In this document: positions 13,243-20,052 of the stretch, one piece after another | Position numbering within the stretch: the stretch's first letter is position 1 | How the letters are laid out: the number at the start of each line of letters is the position of its first letter | Virus record (IMG/VR): IMGVR_UViG_3300037247_000786 | Span: 1 to 20,134 of that record | Reading direction: 5' to 3' (one strand) | Source: a virus | DNA: 20,134 nucleotides | Translations under genes and position numbers: made by a program | The notes under the pieces: model-generated | Told to the model about the DNA's origin: nothing | The model's database searches: none | What the model saw: only the letters and a program-made list of their open reading frames with translations

Positions 13243-15584
13243 CGGCCCCGCCGTCTCCGATCAGCCTGCTCCTCCTCTATGAAGTCCATGAGGCGAGACA
13301 CGTCTGCGCGGGTTACGCCCAGGCCGAGGTGCAGCTGCTGTATAACGACACCGCCGCCAAAGCCCCCTGCACGGAACTCCTCATCTTTATGGACTACAGC
13401 CAGGCCGGTCTCCAAGACGCGGCCACCATGCTCTAGGCGGGGCAACGTGATAGGGGATAGGTGCGGGATAGTGGGCAGGCTGGGGCCGCCAAAGAAACCG
13501 ATAACGGAGCTAATCGCACCCCCGATTTGGTTCAGGCGGTGGCCCAAGTTATCCACGCCTTGCAGCATGAAATTGATGCCCGATTCTGCCCCACCTATCA
13601 GGGTGTTAATCACGCCCCTCACGAGGAAAAAGCCCGTTGTTACACCGTCCTTGATACCGTTAATAATGGCCCGCCCCAAGCCAAACGCAGCCGCGCCCAC
13701 CTTAGTAGCTACCCCCCCTATCTTCCCCACCAACCCATTGAACGTACCCTTGACCAAATTCCAGACGTTCAACGCACCCAGGATAGACTCGATGGTGCCG
13801 ATGAAGGTCAGTTGGAGCCAGTCCAGGAACAGGCCAAGCGCGATTTGGGCCAGGTTCTTTAGGGCATCCCAGGCAGTAGCCCAGTCACCGGAGATAATGG
13901 CCTTGACGAACCGGACAAGCTCACCTACAAAGTCTATGAGTCCTTGGATGAAGCCTTGTAGGGCCTCAATCTTATCCCCAATGACCTTGATCGTGGCCTT
14001 GAATATCTCGCCCAGGACGGGGATGCCCTCCACCTTCTCAATAACCTTGTCCACGAACTCCTCTACCGTAGCCTTCCAAGCGTCGAAGTTCTCCCGTATC
14101 AAGCCAATGAGGAGTATGAGGCCGATGATAGCCGCTATAGCGATAGCTCCAGGGCCGAGGGCCAGGAGGATAGCTATGCCTATGGCGATGATGGCAGCTA
14201 TAAGCACCGGCTTGTTATCAATGATGAAGTTGAACAGGCCCTTGATGAGAGGTACAACAACTTCCAGCCCCGACTTGAACGTACCCCATAGGGCTTTAAG
14301 TTTGGGTATCGCAGAGTCTACGAACTCCTTAATAGTTCGCCCCACGTCCTGGCCAATGCCAATGAAGCCCTGTGCGCCGTCACCCATATTCTTAAAGCCG
14401 CCGACAAAGCCCCTAATGAACTCCTCCACGGCAGGCAATACGTCATTAGATAGGAACTTGCCCAGCTTCAGGAGAAGCGGTATAAGCAGCCCGCCCAGCG
14501 TTATGAGTATGTCCATTACTGCTGACTTCAGCAGGCTCATCTGTGCAGTGAAACTCTCTAGCTGCTTATCGGCTACCTCTTGTGTAATACCACCAGCCTT
14601 TTCCAGTTCCGTCTGGTATTCGCGGATAGCATCACTCTGGCCCAACAGCGCTTGGAGGGAAGCAATTGACTTATCGCTGAAGCCAAGCTGTAACAGCGTT
14701 GCTTTCGCTTGTGCGTCACTCATGCCGCCAAGAGCACCCTCTAAATCACCTATAATATCGGCCATGTTACGCATGTTGCCTTCAGAGTCAAACACGGAGA
14801 TATTGAGCGCAGCAAATTCCTCCGCGTTTTTGAGCGCCTTAGTCTGAAGGTCACGTAGTACGATAGCAAGCTGGGTACCTGCCATTGACCCCTTGATGCC
14901 CTGATCAGCAAAGACAGCCAGGACAGCTACCCCCTCTGCGGTATCCTTATTAACGGCGCGCAGGGCTGGGCCTGCCTTGTTGGTTAAGGCCTCAGAAAAC
15001 TGCTGGACTGTCGCGTTAGCGAGTGTATTAGCCTTAACCAAAATATCAGACACCTGAACCATGTTTTCCAGGTTCTCCGTCGTATCGTCAACGGTCAAGC
15101 CCAGGGCCGATTGCGCGTCAGTCAGCAGGTCAGTGGCTAGGGCCATGTCGAAATTGCCTGCCTGCGCAAAGGCGGCCACCTTGGGCAGAGCCGCGATGCT
15201 CTGCTCAGCGTCTAGGCCAGCCGATGCCAGGAAGAAATACGCCTCAGCCGCTTGGGTAGCAGAAAAGGTTGTAGTCTTAGCAACCTCGCGGGCAGCGTCA
15301 GACATTTCTGTACGCAGCGTATCAGACACGTCCCCCATAATGGCTAAGGAACTAGTCATAGCCTGGTCAAAGTCGGCGAACGCCTTGACCGAGACAACCC
15401 CCAACCCCACGATGGCAGCGCCACCGACTAGCGCACCCTTACGCATAGCGCCACCGATACCACCGGCTAGGCCGCGCAGCTTACGCAGCGGCCCTGACGC
15501 CTTATCCTTCAGCGTCGCCAGTAGCTCTAGCCTACCCTCTGCTGCCACGTTTAGTCTGCCCAACCCCGCGCCGTATAGGGGCAC
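13239..15584 (-). CDS. Tape measure protein (TP901-type)
   Basis: The 781-residue protein sets tail length and is threaded through the tail tube. Residues 20-340 match TP901-like tape measures: L-L-A-T-L-K-D-K-A-S-G-P-L at 21-33, F-D-Q-A-M-T-S-S-L-A-I-M-G at 72-84, a T-T-T-F-S-A-T-Q-A-A-E-A block near 104-115 and G-S-M-A-G-T-Q-L at 232-239. A long hydrophobic stretch lies near 460-496, as expected for a part that may enter the host membrane. At the usual 1.5 angstrom per residue this predicts a tail of roughly 115-120 nm. The start is taken as GTG 15584, just after an in-frame TAG; GTG 15548 is an alternative. Shine-Dalgarno support is weak for both. Confidence 0.9.
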   Translation of the reverse strand: MPLYGAGLGRLNVAAEGRLELLATLKDKASGPLRKLRGLAGGIGGAMRKGALVGGAAIVGLGVVSVKAFADFDQAMTSSLAIMGDVSDTLRTEMSDAAREVAKTTTFSATQAAEAYFFLASAGLDAEQSIAALPKVAAFAQAGNFDMALATDLLTDAQSALGLTVDDTTENLENMVQVSDILVKANTLANATVQQFSEALTNKAGPALRAVNKDTAEGVAVLAVFADQGIKGSMAGTQLAIVLRDLQTKALKNAEEFAALNISVFDSEGNMRNMADIIGDLEGALGGMSDAQAKATLLQLGFSDKSIASLQALLGQSDAIREYQTELEKAGGITQEVADKQLESFTAQMSLLKSAVMDILITLGGLLIPLLLKLGKFLSNDVLPAVEEFIRGFVGGFKNMGDGAQGFIGIGQDVGRTIKEFVDSAIPKLKALWGTFKSGLEVVVPLIKGLFNFIIDNKPVLIAAIIAIGIAILLALGPGAIAIAAIIGLILLIGLIRENFDAWKATVEEFVDKVIEKVEGIPVLGEIFKATIKVIGDKIEALQGFIQGLIDFVGELVRFVKAIISGDWATAWDALKNLAQIALGLFLDWLQLTFIGTIESILGALNVWNLVKGTFNGLVGKIGGVATKVGAAAFGLGRAIINGIKDGVTTGFFLVRGVINTLIGGAESGINFMLQGVDNLGHRLNQIGGAISSVIGFFGGPSLPTIPHLSPITLPRLEHGGRVLETGLAVVHKDEEFRAGGFGGGVVIQQLHLGLGVTRADVSRLMDFIEEEQADRRRRGR

Positions 15585-15655
15585 CGCCTACACCGAAACA
15601 ATGGATAGTGCAAACCAATACGACACAACCAGGAACGGATAACCCAGCGAAACAT
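15551..15655 (-). CDS. 34-residue putative zinc mini-protein between chaperone and tape measure
   Basis: ATG 15655-15653 opens a frame that ends at TAA 15553-15551. The sequence starts MFRWVIRSWLCRIGLHYP and continues with R-C-R-R-C-P-Y, giving C-x4-H-x5-C-x2-C, enough ligands for one zinc. The opening C-R-I-G-L-H-x-P matches C-R-L-G-V-H-x-P of the 81-residue gene at 5635-5880. It fills most of the 117-nt gap before the tape measure and overlaps its first 34 nt in another frame. The ribosome-binding site is weak (AAGGG about 14 nt upstream). The frame is short, so the call rests on the shared motif. Confidence 0.5.
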   Translation of the reverse strand: MFRWVIRSWLCRIGLHYPLFRCRRCPYTARGWAD

Positions 15656-15701
15656 GCGCTCGGCACAACCCTTCGTCTGGGCGACTAGTAATAACTCGGT
15701 T

Positions 15702-16426
15702 CTACCTGCGGCCATGTTTCCCCTTTGCTGCTGTTACCCGCGTACTGCGCTTTTGCTCAGCCTCGCGCCACTCCTCTATGCCTTCTTTCAGGTCTGCCAA
15801 GTCCTCTAGGAGCCGCGCAAGAGTAGTCCAGTAGTCCGCGTAGGTTATGCGGACTCCGAGCCTTCGGAGGTTGTCTGCGGCGGCGTATTCTCTAGGGACT
15901 CTGCCGTGGCCGCTGACCTGGGCTCGGAGTCTTGCCCTTCCCCCGCTGGTCTCCGGCTGCGCGTAGCTATCCACCCAGCCGCCCAGTCGCGTGTCTTGGC
16001 GTCCAGGCCCGCCTTCTCCTCCGCACTGCACTCCACCCCCTCATAGCTGCCACCACGCCACTCCTGGAGGCCGTAGCGCACCACTGCGCTAAGGTCTAAG
16101 CCGAACGTGGGGTCTGAGCGGCGCTGCTGTCGGGTCTCCTCTACGTCGCTGCTCATTAGTTCCTTCAGCATTTCGGGGTCAGCGCCACTCATGGCGGCTA
16201 GCTGCTTGCCCACGCGGCGGGTGCCTTCCTCATCGCACTGGTCTAGCTCCCCCCCGCTCAGGGGGCGCAGGCGGAACTCCGCCCCCACCTCGTTTGGAAC
16301 GTCCACCCACTCCAGCATGTCCTTGACTCTCACTGGCCTGTCCTCCTGTTGCTTTTGCCGCCTCTGCTGGCGGCGTAGCTCGCGGGTTATCTGCTGTTCC
16401 ATCCCGCGACGTTGCGCCCTATTCAT
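15702..16426 (-). CDS. Frameshifted tail assembly chaperone fusion (G-T type)
   Basis: In long-tailed phages the gene before the tape measure is usually read in two ways: the short form, and a longer one made by a -1 shift. Here a second open frame, -1 relative to the first, runs from 16031 to TAG 15704-15702. It has no convincing start of its own (GTG 16031 lies in antisense-like sequence). Slipping at 15944-15938 would join 163 residues of the first frame to 78 of the second, giving about 241. The second part ends in a helical, charged segment (TYADYWTTLARLLEDLADLK then EEWREAEQKRS) and a basic tail. This form is thought to carry the tape measure during tail assembly. Coordinates cover both parts. 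Confidence 0.75.
15845..16426 (-). CDS. Tail assembly chaperone (G-type, unshifted)
   Basis: The 193-residue product begins MNRAQRRGMEQQITRELRRQ and has a basic helical opening, then V-D-V-P-N-E-V-G-A-E-F-R-L-R-P-L-S-G-G-E, typical of tail assembly chaperones that recognise a small folded core. The tail is Ser/Thr/Glu-rich. Position between major tail protein and tape measure, plus the overlapping -1 frame, identify it. No Shine-Dalgarno is visible before ATG 16426. The ATG instead overlaps the stop of a 9-codon mini-ORF (ATGA), which suggests translational coupling from the leader. The C-terminal 30 residues or so coincide with the frameshift stem. Confidence 0.75.
   Translation of the reverse strand: MNRAQRRGMEQQITRELRRQQRRQKQQEDRPVRVKDMLEWVDVPNEVGAEFRLRPLSGGELDQCDEEGTRRVGKQLAAMSGADPEMLKELMSSDVEETRQQRRSDPTFGLDLSAVVRYGLQEWRGGSYEGVECSAEEKAGLDAKTRDWAAGWIATRSRRPAGEGQDSEPRSAATAESLENTPPQTTSEGSESA
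15852..15944 (-). promoter_or_regulatory. Candidate programmed -1 frameshift signal
   Basis: The slip site is G-GGG-GAA (15944-15938, zero-frame codons ...GCG GGG GAA), one base off the X-XXY-YYZ rule. Six nt later starts GACTCCGAGCC (15931-15921), which is perfectly complementary to GGCTCGGAGTC (15862-15852). This forms an 11-bp stem closing a loop of 58 nt. A local alternative hairpin, CTCCGA-AGGC-TCGGAG, uses the same 3' arm. GGAG lies upstream of the slip site and could act as an internal Shine-Dalgarno stimulator. Confidence 0.65.
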
Positions 16427-16452
16427 CGGGTTTTGACTAGCATGCTGGTCAT
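16423..16452 (-). CDS. Nine-codon leader mini-ORF
   Basis: The frame reads MTSMLVKTR and stop. Its ATG overlaps the stop of the 19-codon mini-ORF (ATGA) and its TGA overlaps the chaperone ATG (ATGA). No Shine-Dalgarno of its own is seen. It contains the second near-palindrome copy. It may exist only to pass ribosomes to the chaperone start, or may be chance. Confidence 0.3.
   Translation of the reverse strand: MTSMLVKTR
16434..16451. repeat. 18-bp near-palindrome, copy 2
   Basis: Identical to 6294-6311 (TGACTAGCATGCTGGTCA). It ends 7 nt before the chaperone ATG on the minus strand, inside the leader and next to the hairpin at 16468-16497. Confidence 0.85.
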
Positions 16453-16508
16453 CTGCTAAACAATAGAGCGGCCCAACCGCCTTTGGGTCTGGGCCGCCCT
16501 TTTGCCAT
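16449..16508 (-). CDS. 19-codon leader peptide with hairpin
   Basis: The frame reads MAKGRPRPKGGWAALLFSR, with AGGAG 4 nt before ATG 16508. The basic K-G-R-P-R-P-K-G-G-W part resembles a minimal AT-hook, though this may be accidental. The hairpin at 16468-16497 lies within the coding part, and the stop overlaps the next mini-ORF as ATGA. It is the first translatable start after the major tail protein. Whether the peptide works as such or only as a ribosome path is unknown. Confidence 0.4.
   Translation of the reverse strand: MAKGRPRPKGGWAALLFSR
16468..16497 (-). terminator. GC-rich hairpin between major tail protein and chaperone
   Basis: Minus strand: GCGGCCCA pairs with TGGGCCGC, extended by ACC/GGT after a one-base bulge, loop about 7 nt. 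It is followed by TCTATTGTTT, a broken U-tract, and preceded by AAAAGG, so on the plus strand it would be followed by CCTTTT. It may partly stop transcription after the abundant tail protein message or act as an attenuator; strength is uncertain. Confidence 0.5.
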
Positions 16509-16560
16509 GTTGCTCCTGGCTGCGTGGCGAACAGGGCCAGAAGTCCGTAGCGTGCTCTGC

Positions 16561-17589
16561 CTACAAAACCGCCACCTGGCTATTAGTCACTAGCACCTCA
16601 AACTGTTTAGCCGCCGCCACCTCATAGAAGCCCACGTAGTTCAAGGTGACAGTCTCCTGGCCGTCATCGTCGCCTGGCTCGGCGGGGGGCTCAACGAGGT
16701 AGTAGCTACCATCTATGGTGATGTTGTGCTTGCCGGTGCCAATAGCAGGGCCGTCTACCTGGAGGCGGATGGCCCGCTCAGTCTGGGCACGGAAGAAGCT
16801 CAGCCGCTCAGTCTCCAGGAGGGCGCTGAGGTCAATGGTCAGAGCCAGCGTGGCCAGCCGCCCAACGCCAAACTGGTGCTCCACGAACTCCAGGGACTCG
16901 CTCAGCCGGAACTTAGGGGCCAGGCCGGTCACCAGGTTCCAGTCAAAGCTCACCGCGCCACCGGCGATGACAGAAGCACCGTCTAGGCCCGCGTGGTTTG
17001 CAGCGAACTTGACACCCCAGAGGTTAGCCGGTACAAGGGTGCGGCTAGGAACGGCTATATCAGCAGTGGGCGTAACGGCCAGAGCCTTGCGCCCTATGAA
17101 GGTGGCCGATACCTGGGCGTGCTCGCGCCCCTGGCTGGCGCTTATGCTCAGTTCCGTAACAAAGCAGTAGTTAGCCTCTAGGGCCTGCACGTCAGCAACA
17201 CCATCACTATGGACGCCCTCTATGGTCAGGGTATCGGGGTTGGGGTCTGCCGCCGCCGGTGGGGTGTAGGTGTATTTGTAGTCGGCCTGTGCAGGTGTCT
17301 CCTCCACCGCTACCACGCCCCCCAGCACACCCGCGCCTAGCAGGTAGGGAAGCTGCTCGTAACTCAGTTCAGTGGGGCCAAGGTCAAGCTGGCTACCCTG
17401 CTCCACCTCGGTAGGAGCCTCCTGGTTCACGTCCAGTACCCCGTAGTCGTTCTCCGGCTGCTCCTGGGCAGCCATGTCCAGTAGAGTACCAGGGCCGAGG
17501 AAGCGATTAGTGGCGGGTATCCCCGTGCCCTTAGCCGCCTCCACGACTATCTGTTGCTTGCGCAACTTGGTGATAGCGCCAGTGGTCAT
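16561..17589 (-). CDS. Major tail (tube) protein
   Basis: The 342-residue protein lies in the canonical place, after the tail terminator-like gene and before the chaperone pair. It is rich in beta-prone and acidic residues. N-terminal G-A-I-T-K-L-R-K-Q-Q-I-V-V-E-A-A-K-G-T-G and a central run of strands (Q-V-S-A-T-F-I-G-R-K near 165-175, with W-N-L-V and L-A-L-T-I-D-L later) are as expected for a tube-forming protein. The D-F-W-type C-terminal Ig domain of some relatives is not evident. It is expected to be among the most abundant virion proteins. ATG 17589 shares one base with the preceding stop. The 134 nt after it hold the hairpin and mini-ORFs. Confidence 0.8.
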   Translation of the reverse strand: MTTGAITKLRKQQIVVEAAKGTGIPATNRFLGPGTLLDMAAQEQPENDYGVLDVNQEAPTEVEQGSQLDLGPTELSYEQLPYLLGAGVLGGVVAVEETPAQADYKYTYTPPAAADPNPDTLTIEGVHSDGVADVQALEANYCFVTELSISASQGREHAQVSATFIGRKALAVTPTADIAVPSRTLVPANLWGVKFAANHAGLDGASVIAGGAVSFDWNLVTGLAPKFRLSESLEFVEHQFGVGRLATLALTIDLSALLETERLSFFRAQTERAIRLQVDGPAIGTGKHNITIDGSYYLVEPPAEPGDDDGQETVTLNYVGFYEVAAAKQFEVLVTNSQVAVL

Positions 17590-17807
17590 TAGTTAGCCTC
17601 CTCTTGCTTGGCCGACTCCATTATGCTACCGAGCGCGTTCTCTAACGGTGCGGCAGGCGGCTCTTCCTCTGGCGCGTCCACGCGGGCATAGAGCTTACTT
17701 TTTAGCTTGGCCCTAGCCGTTTTGGCGTTAGGTTCTTCGTGATCAGAGGCAGGCCATCCGCCTACACCCTGGACGTAACGGGAATCTCCAACCCACTTCA
17801 GTAACAT
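17589..17807 (-). CDS. Small conserved-looking phage neck/tail protein
   Basis: The 72-residue protein starts at ATG 17807, with GGAGG 6 nt before it; a TTG at 17825 is less likely. The sequence begins MLLKWVGDSRYVQGVGGWPA and has S-D-H-E-E-P-N-A-K-T-A and L-K-S-K-L-Y-A-R-V. G-W-P-A-x-D-H-E-E and the K-x-x-S-x-L-Y pattern recur in small phage proteins near the tail tube gene. The C-terminal half is acidic and disordered-looking. Function is not known. Confidence 0.65.
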   Translation of the reverse strand: MLLKWVGDSRYVQGVGGWPASDHEEPNAKTARAKLKSKLYARVDAPEEEPPAAPLENALGSIMESAKQEEAN

Positions 17808-17831
17808 CTGTTTCCTCCAGTTCAACCTGTA

Positions 17832-18275
17832 CTAAGTACCGTACGCCTCACCAGTCACCTCCGTCAAGGTGACCTCTATGATGCCCGTAACGTAGACGCG
17901 CTTGGCGTAGGCGCGCTCACTCTGCTGATAAGCTGCCACGTGGAGGGCCACACCCAAACCCCCGTTGGCTTCACTCGCGGCCAGAGCAGGGAAAGCCGTA
18001 CGGTTCAGGAAGTCAATGGTAGACGCCAGCAGAGGGGTCATAGTCGCCATGGCTATCTCCATGCTAGATTTGGGAGCTACCACTAACTCTACGTCAAGGG
18101 TGTGCAGCACCTTCTGTCGCTGGGGACTTGCCTCTACAGGGCTACGGGCTGAGTAGAGAACGGCACGAGGCAGGGCACCCAGGCGGGGCTGCCTCCACTG
18201 ATCGCAGCCCTGTAGCTTAGGGGCCTTGGCTACCTGGGCGGCCAGACGCTCGCGGATGCGGAGTACGTCTATCAC
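17832..18275 (-). CDS. Tail terminator/completion-like protein
   Basis: The 147-residue protein sits between the gp10-like gene and the tail tube gene, where the tail terminator usually lies. It begins M-I-D-V-L-R-I-R-E-R-L-A and shows a central strand L-D-V-E-L-V-V-A-P and a final V-Y-V-T-G-I-I-E-V-T-L-T-E-V. That alpha/beta layout fits small tail terminator proteins that cap the tube. It starts at GTG 18275, overlapping the previous stop as GTGA. The assignment is from position and general form; sequence similarity to a named family is not clear to me. Confidence 0.65.
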   Translation of the reverse strand: MIDVLRIRERLAAQVAKAPKLQGCDQWRQPRLGALPRAVLYSARSPVEASPQRQKVLHTLDVELVVAPKSSMEIAMATMTPLLASTIDFLNRTAFPALAASEANGGLGVALHVAAYQQSERAYAKRVYVTGIIEVTLTEVTGEAYGT

Positions 18276-18700
18276 AGGCCTGGTATCCTAAAGAACGTAT
18301 CCCAGGCCGCCCCCATGACAGCGGTAGCGCGCCCCTGTACGGCCTCAATGGCGGGCTGCATGAAGGGCTTGGGCTTGGTGCCCCGCTCCCCGATGACCCG
18401 CTGAATCCGGTAGGCAGCGGCAGCAGACTTCCCCTTGCTTGCGGCCCAGTCCAGCAGGCCCGCAATGGGTGGGAGGTGGGCGCGGGAGCCAAATTCAATG
18501 GCCGCCGCCGAGTCATCGTCAATGATAATCTGAGACTTAGTAACCCGTATTTTGTCGCGGAGGTGCCGAGGGGCCGTCTGTCGTAGTTCGTTGGCCGCTT
18601 CACGCAGCATAGCCGCCTGGACAAAGGTAAGCGCGGGGCCAATGTCACGCAGCTTACCCCAACGGATACGAGCGTTCAGGACTACGGGGCGCTGAGCCAC
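18272..18700 (-). CDS. HK97-gp10-like head-tail joining protein
   Basis: The 142-residue protein has the features of the HK97-gp10 group: an N-terminal helix with A-A-N-E-L-R-Q-T-A-P, a strand I-E-F-G-S-R-A-H-L-P-P, and the C-terminal T-K-P-K-P-F-M-Q-P-A-I-E-A-V motif (P-x-P-F-M...A). These proteins join the head to the tail during assembly. It starts at GTG 18700, sharing one base with the connector stop (TAGTG). The Shine-Dalgarno is weak, so coupling to the upstream gene is likely. Confidence 0.8.
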   Translation of the reverse strand: MAQRPVVLNARIRWGKLRDIGPALTFVQAAMLREAANELRQTAPRHLRDKIRVTKSQIIIDDDSAAAIEFGSRAHLPPIAGLLDWAASKGKSAAAAYRIQRVIGERGTKPKPFMQPAIEAVQGRATAVMGAAWDTFFRIPGL

Positions 18701-19530
18701 TAGAAGCCTATCCGCCGCTTGACCAGGGGAGCCAGTAGGAACTCAAAGTCCTGCCCCAGTGGCCCCATTTCCAGGGTTGGGTCGGCGTCGCTCGCTACAT
18801 CGGAAAAGGCGGTGTCACGCCGTCGCCAGAGACGGGCGGCTAGGCCAGCAGTAACTACGGCCACGGACGGAGCCTCAAACGTCAGTATGTCTATAGCGGT
18901 AGCCTGGGTGTGGTTCGCCGCCGTGGAGCCGTTTACGCCACGAGTCACAGTCAGGGTAGTAGCAGTCGGCTTATCGGTGATGAACAGTTGCTCCGACTCA
19001 ATGCGGAGGGTCTGGGCAACCTCAAACCGCTGCGCCTCCACTACGGTCAGGGTAGTAGCAGCGGCGCTGAGGGGGTTGTCTTGCACCGTGTCACCGGAGG
19101 AGCGGACAGTGCGGGGCCAGCCCCAGTCAGCAGTAACCCGCAACCCTTTGCGCACCGCCGTCAGCGTCACCTCGCGGAGTTCCATCCCCCAGAACGGAGC
19201 CGCGTCCCCCATGAGGATAACCACAGCCCCAGCCGCTAGCAGATCAGTGCTGTAGGTCTGGTCTAAGTCGGCGTCATCCTTCAGCGCCGTGGGGGTACTG
19301 ATGATGTCCCAGCGGGGCACGAACTCGGTCTGACCGGAGGCTACGTCAATGTCCAAATTAGTGGCCTCCAGTTGGTAGAACCAGCGGCCCGTATGCTGGT
19401 CTACGCGACGACTGGCAGCCCGTAAATAACGGACTGCATCGGCCCAATCAGCCACGTCAATGGCCCCTGCTACACGCTCCAATTCACCCACATCTGCGTA
19501 GCAAGTGGGGGTATCTCTAGGGCTTGCCAT
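18700..19530 (-). CDS. Head-tail connector protein (gp6-like) with beta insert
   Basis: The 276-residue protein has an N-terminal helical part (C-Y-A-D-V-G-E-L then W-A-D-A-V-R-Y-L-R-A-A-S-R-R-V-D) typical of head-tail connectors that attach below the portal. A strand-rich part follows. Residues about 155-220 are a repeat-like beta segment in which T-T-L-T-V occurs twice (T-T-L-T-V-V-E and T-T-L-T-V-T-R-G-V-N-G), separated by L-R-I-E-S-E. The C-terminal helix has L-A-A-R-L-W-R-R-R-D. ATG 19530 shares one base with the preceding stop. Confidence 0.75.
   Translation of the reverse strand: MASPRDTPTCYADVGELERVAGAIDVADWADAVRYLRAASRRVDQHTGRWFYQLEATNLDIDVASGQTEFVPRWDIISTPTALKDDADLDQTYSTDLLAAGAVVILMGDAAPFWGMELREVTLTAVRKGLRVTADWGWPRTVRSSGDTVQDNPLSAAATTLTVVEAQRFEVAQTLRIESEQLFITDKPTATTLTVTRGVNGSTAANHTQATAIDILTFEAPSVAVVTAGLAARLWRRRDTAFSDVASDADPTLEMGPLGQDFEFLLAPLVKRRIGF
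18950..19061. repeat. 16-bp direct repeat in the connector gene
   Basis: GTCAGGGTAGTAGCAG occurs at 18950-18965 and 19046-19061, 96 bp apart and in the same frame. It encodes the two T-T-L-T-V strands of the connector's beta insert. Confidence 0.8.
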
Positions 19531-19805
19531 CAGTCAGTTTCCCCGCTGTTGTCGGTAACTTCCTGCGCCCCCGCCAGCACCATACCATTGAGGCCAAGAG
19601 GAATTGAGTCCATGGTAATCATGCCATGGCGGCACTCGCAAGTGGGGCTGCCGCACTGCTGCTGGCCCTCCCATTTGCGGAGCCGTAGCACCGCGTTTTC
19701 ACGGGTGCTAGCGTCAGCGTAGACTGCCTCTACCGCAGCCATGCCGCCCTCTATATGCCACAATAAAGCGTAAACACGGCAGCCCGCAGCCGTTGGGGCG
19801 CTCAC
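19530..19805 (-). CDS. Small Cys-rich hypothetical protein
   Basis: The 91-residue protein starts at GTG 19805, overlapping the previous stop as GTGA, with a G-rich ribosome-binding site (GGGGGGA) just before. It has C-G-S-P-T-C-E-C-R-H-G near residues 51-61, a cluster that could bind a metal. The rest is a mixed alpha/beta sequence with G-L-N-G-M-V-L-A-G. No family is recognised. Its place between capsid and connector suggests a head decoration or joining role. Confidence 0.55.
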   Translation of the reverse strand: MSAPTAAGCRVYALLWHIEGGMAAVEAVYADASTRENAVLRLRKWEGQQQCGSPTCECRHGMITMDSIPLGLNGMVLAGAQEVTDNSGETD

Positions 19806-19882
19806 AGAATCCCCCCAGCCGTGCTGTATGGCCCCTCAGCGGGGGTCAGGCTGGTCGCGGGCACCACGTATCGGAAAGCCAT
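19802..19882 (-). CDS. Very small hypothetical protein after the capsid-like gene
   Basis: ATG 19882 opens a 26-codon frame (MAFRYVVPATSLTPAEGPYS...) preceded by GGGGG at a normal distance, ending in TGA that overlaps the next gene's GTG. The same frame is open to a TTG at 20053, but that stretch covers two hairpins and a TATAAT box and looks non-coding, so I start at 19882. The Pro/Thr-rich sequence offers no family match. Confidence 0.45.
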   Translation of the reverse strand: MAFRYVVPATSLTPAEGPYSTAGGIL

Positions 19883-19904
19883 ACTGCCCCCATTTCTCGC
19901 AAAG

Positions 19905-19910
19905 ATTATA
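19905..19910 (-). promoter_or_regulatory. TATAAT -10 promoter candidate
   Basis: A perfect TATAAT lies in a conspicuously AT-rich patch 16-20 nt before the expected start at about 19898 and ATG 19882. At 17-nt spacing the -35 is GTAACG, matching TTGACA at three positions, so the -35 is weak. An activator or a non-housekeeping sigma could be needed. Confidence 0.4.
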
Positions 19911-20000
19911 CGAGCTATACAAATGAGCGTTACCGCGCTTTGGGGAGCCCGAACCGAGGGTAACCAGGCCAGCCAGTACCCCCAGCTTAGGCCCCCCAAG

Positions 20001-20052
20001 GCGCGCAGGAACCGGTCAAAGCTCCTGCGCACTGCTGCACTTTTCAGCAGCA
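20001..20052 (-). terminator. Two tandem hairpins after the capsid-like gene
   Basis: Minus strand: TGCTGC...GCAGCA (20052-20033), then GCGCAGGA...TCCTGCGC (20030-20003), which extends by wobble and GC pairs to about 10 bp on each side. No U-tract follows either. They may be an intrinsic terminator of weak type or may protect the 3' end of an abundant message. Confidence 0.45.

Noticed and set aside
13279-14847. 522-codon open frame on the plus strand
   Set aside because: It is antisense to the tape measure; composition is Pro/Ser/Thr/Arg-rich with no motif, as expected of a shadow frame in a Leu/Gly/Ile-rich gene.
15600-15650. Promoter before the tape measure (TTGTGT-15-TATCCA)
   Set aside because: Both hexamers match only half of the consensus and the spacer is short; the region is better read as a small coding frame.
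16406-16428. Alternative start of the chaperone at ATG 16402
   Set aside because: It has no ribosome-binding site either, and ATG 16426 has the ATGA junction typical of this genome.
18217-18648. 143-codon frame on the minus strand overlapping the gp10-like gene
   Set aside because: It is Pro/Arg/Ser-rich low-complexity sequence, whereas the overlapping frame has clear HK97-gp10 motifs.
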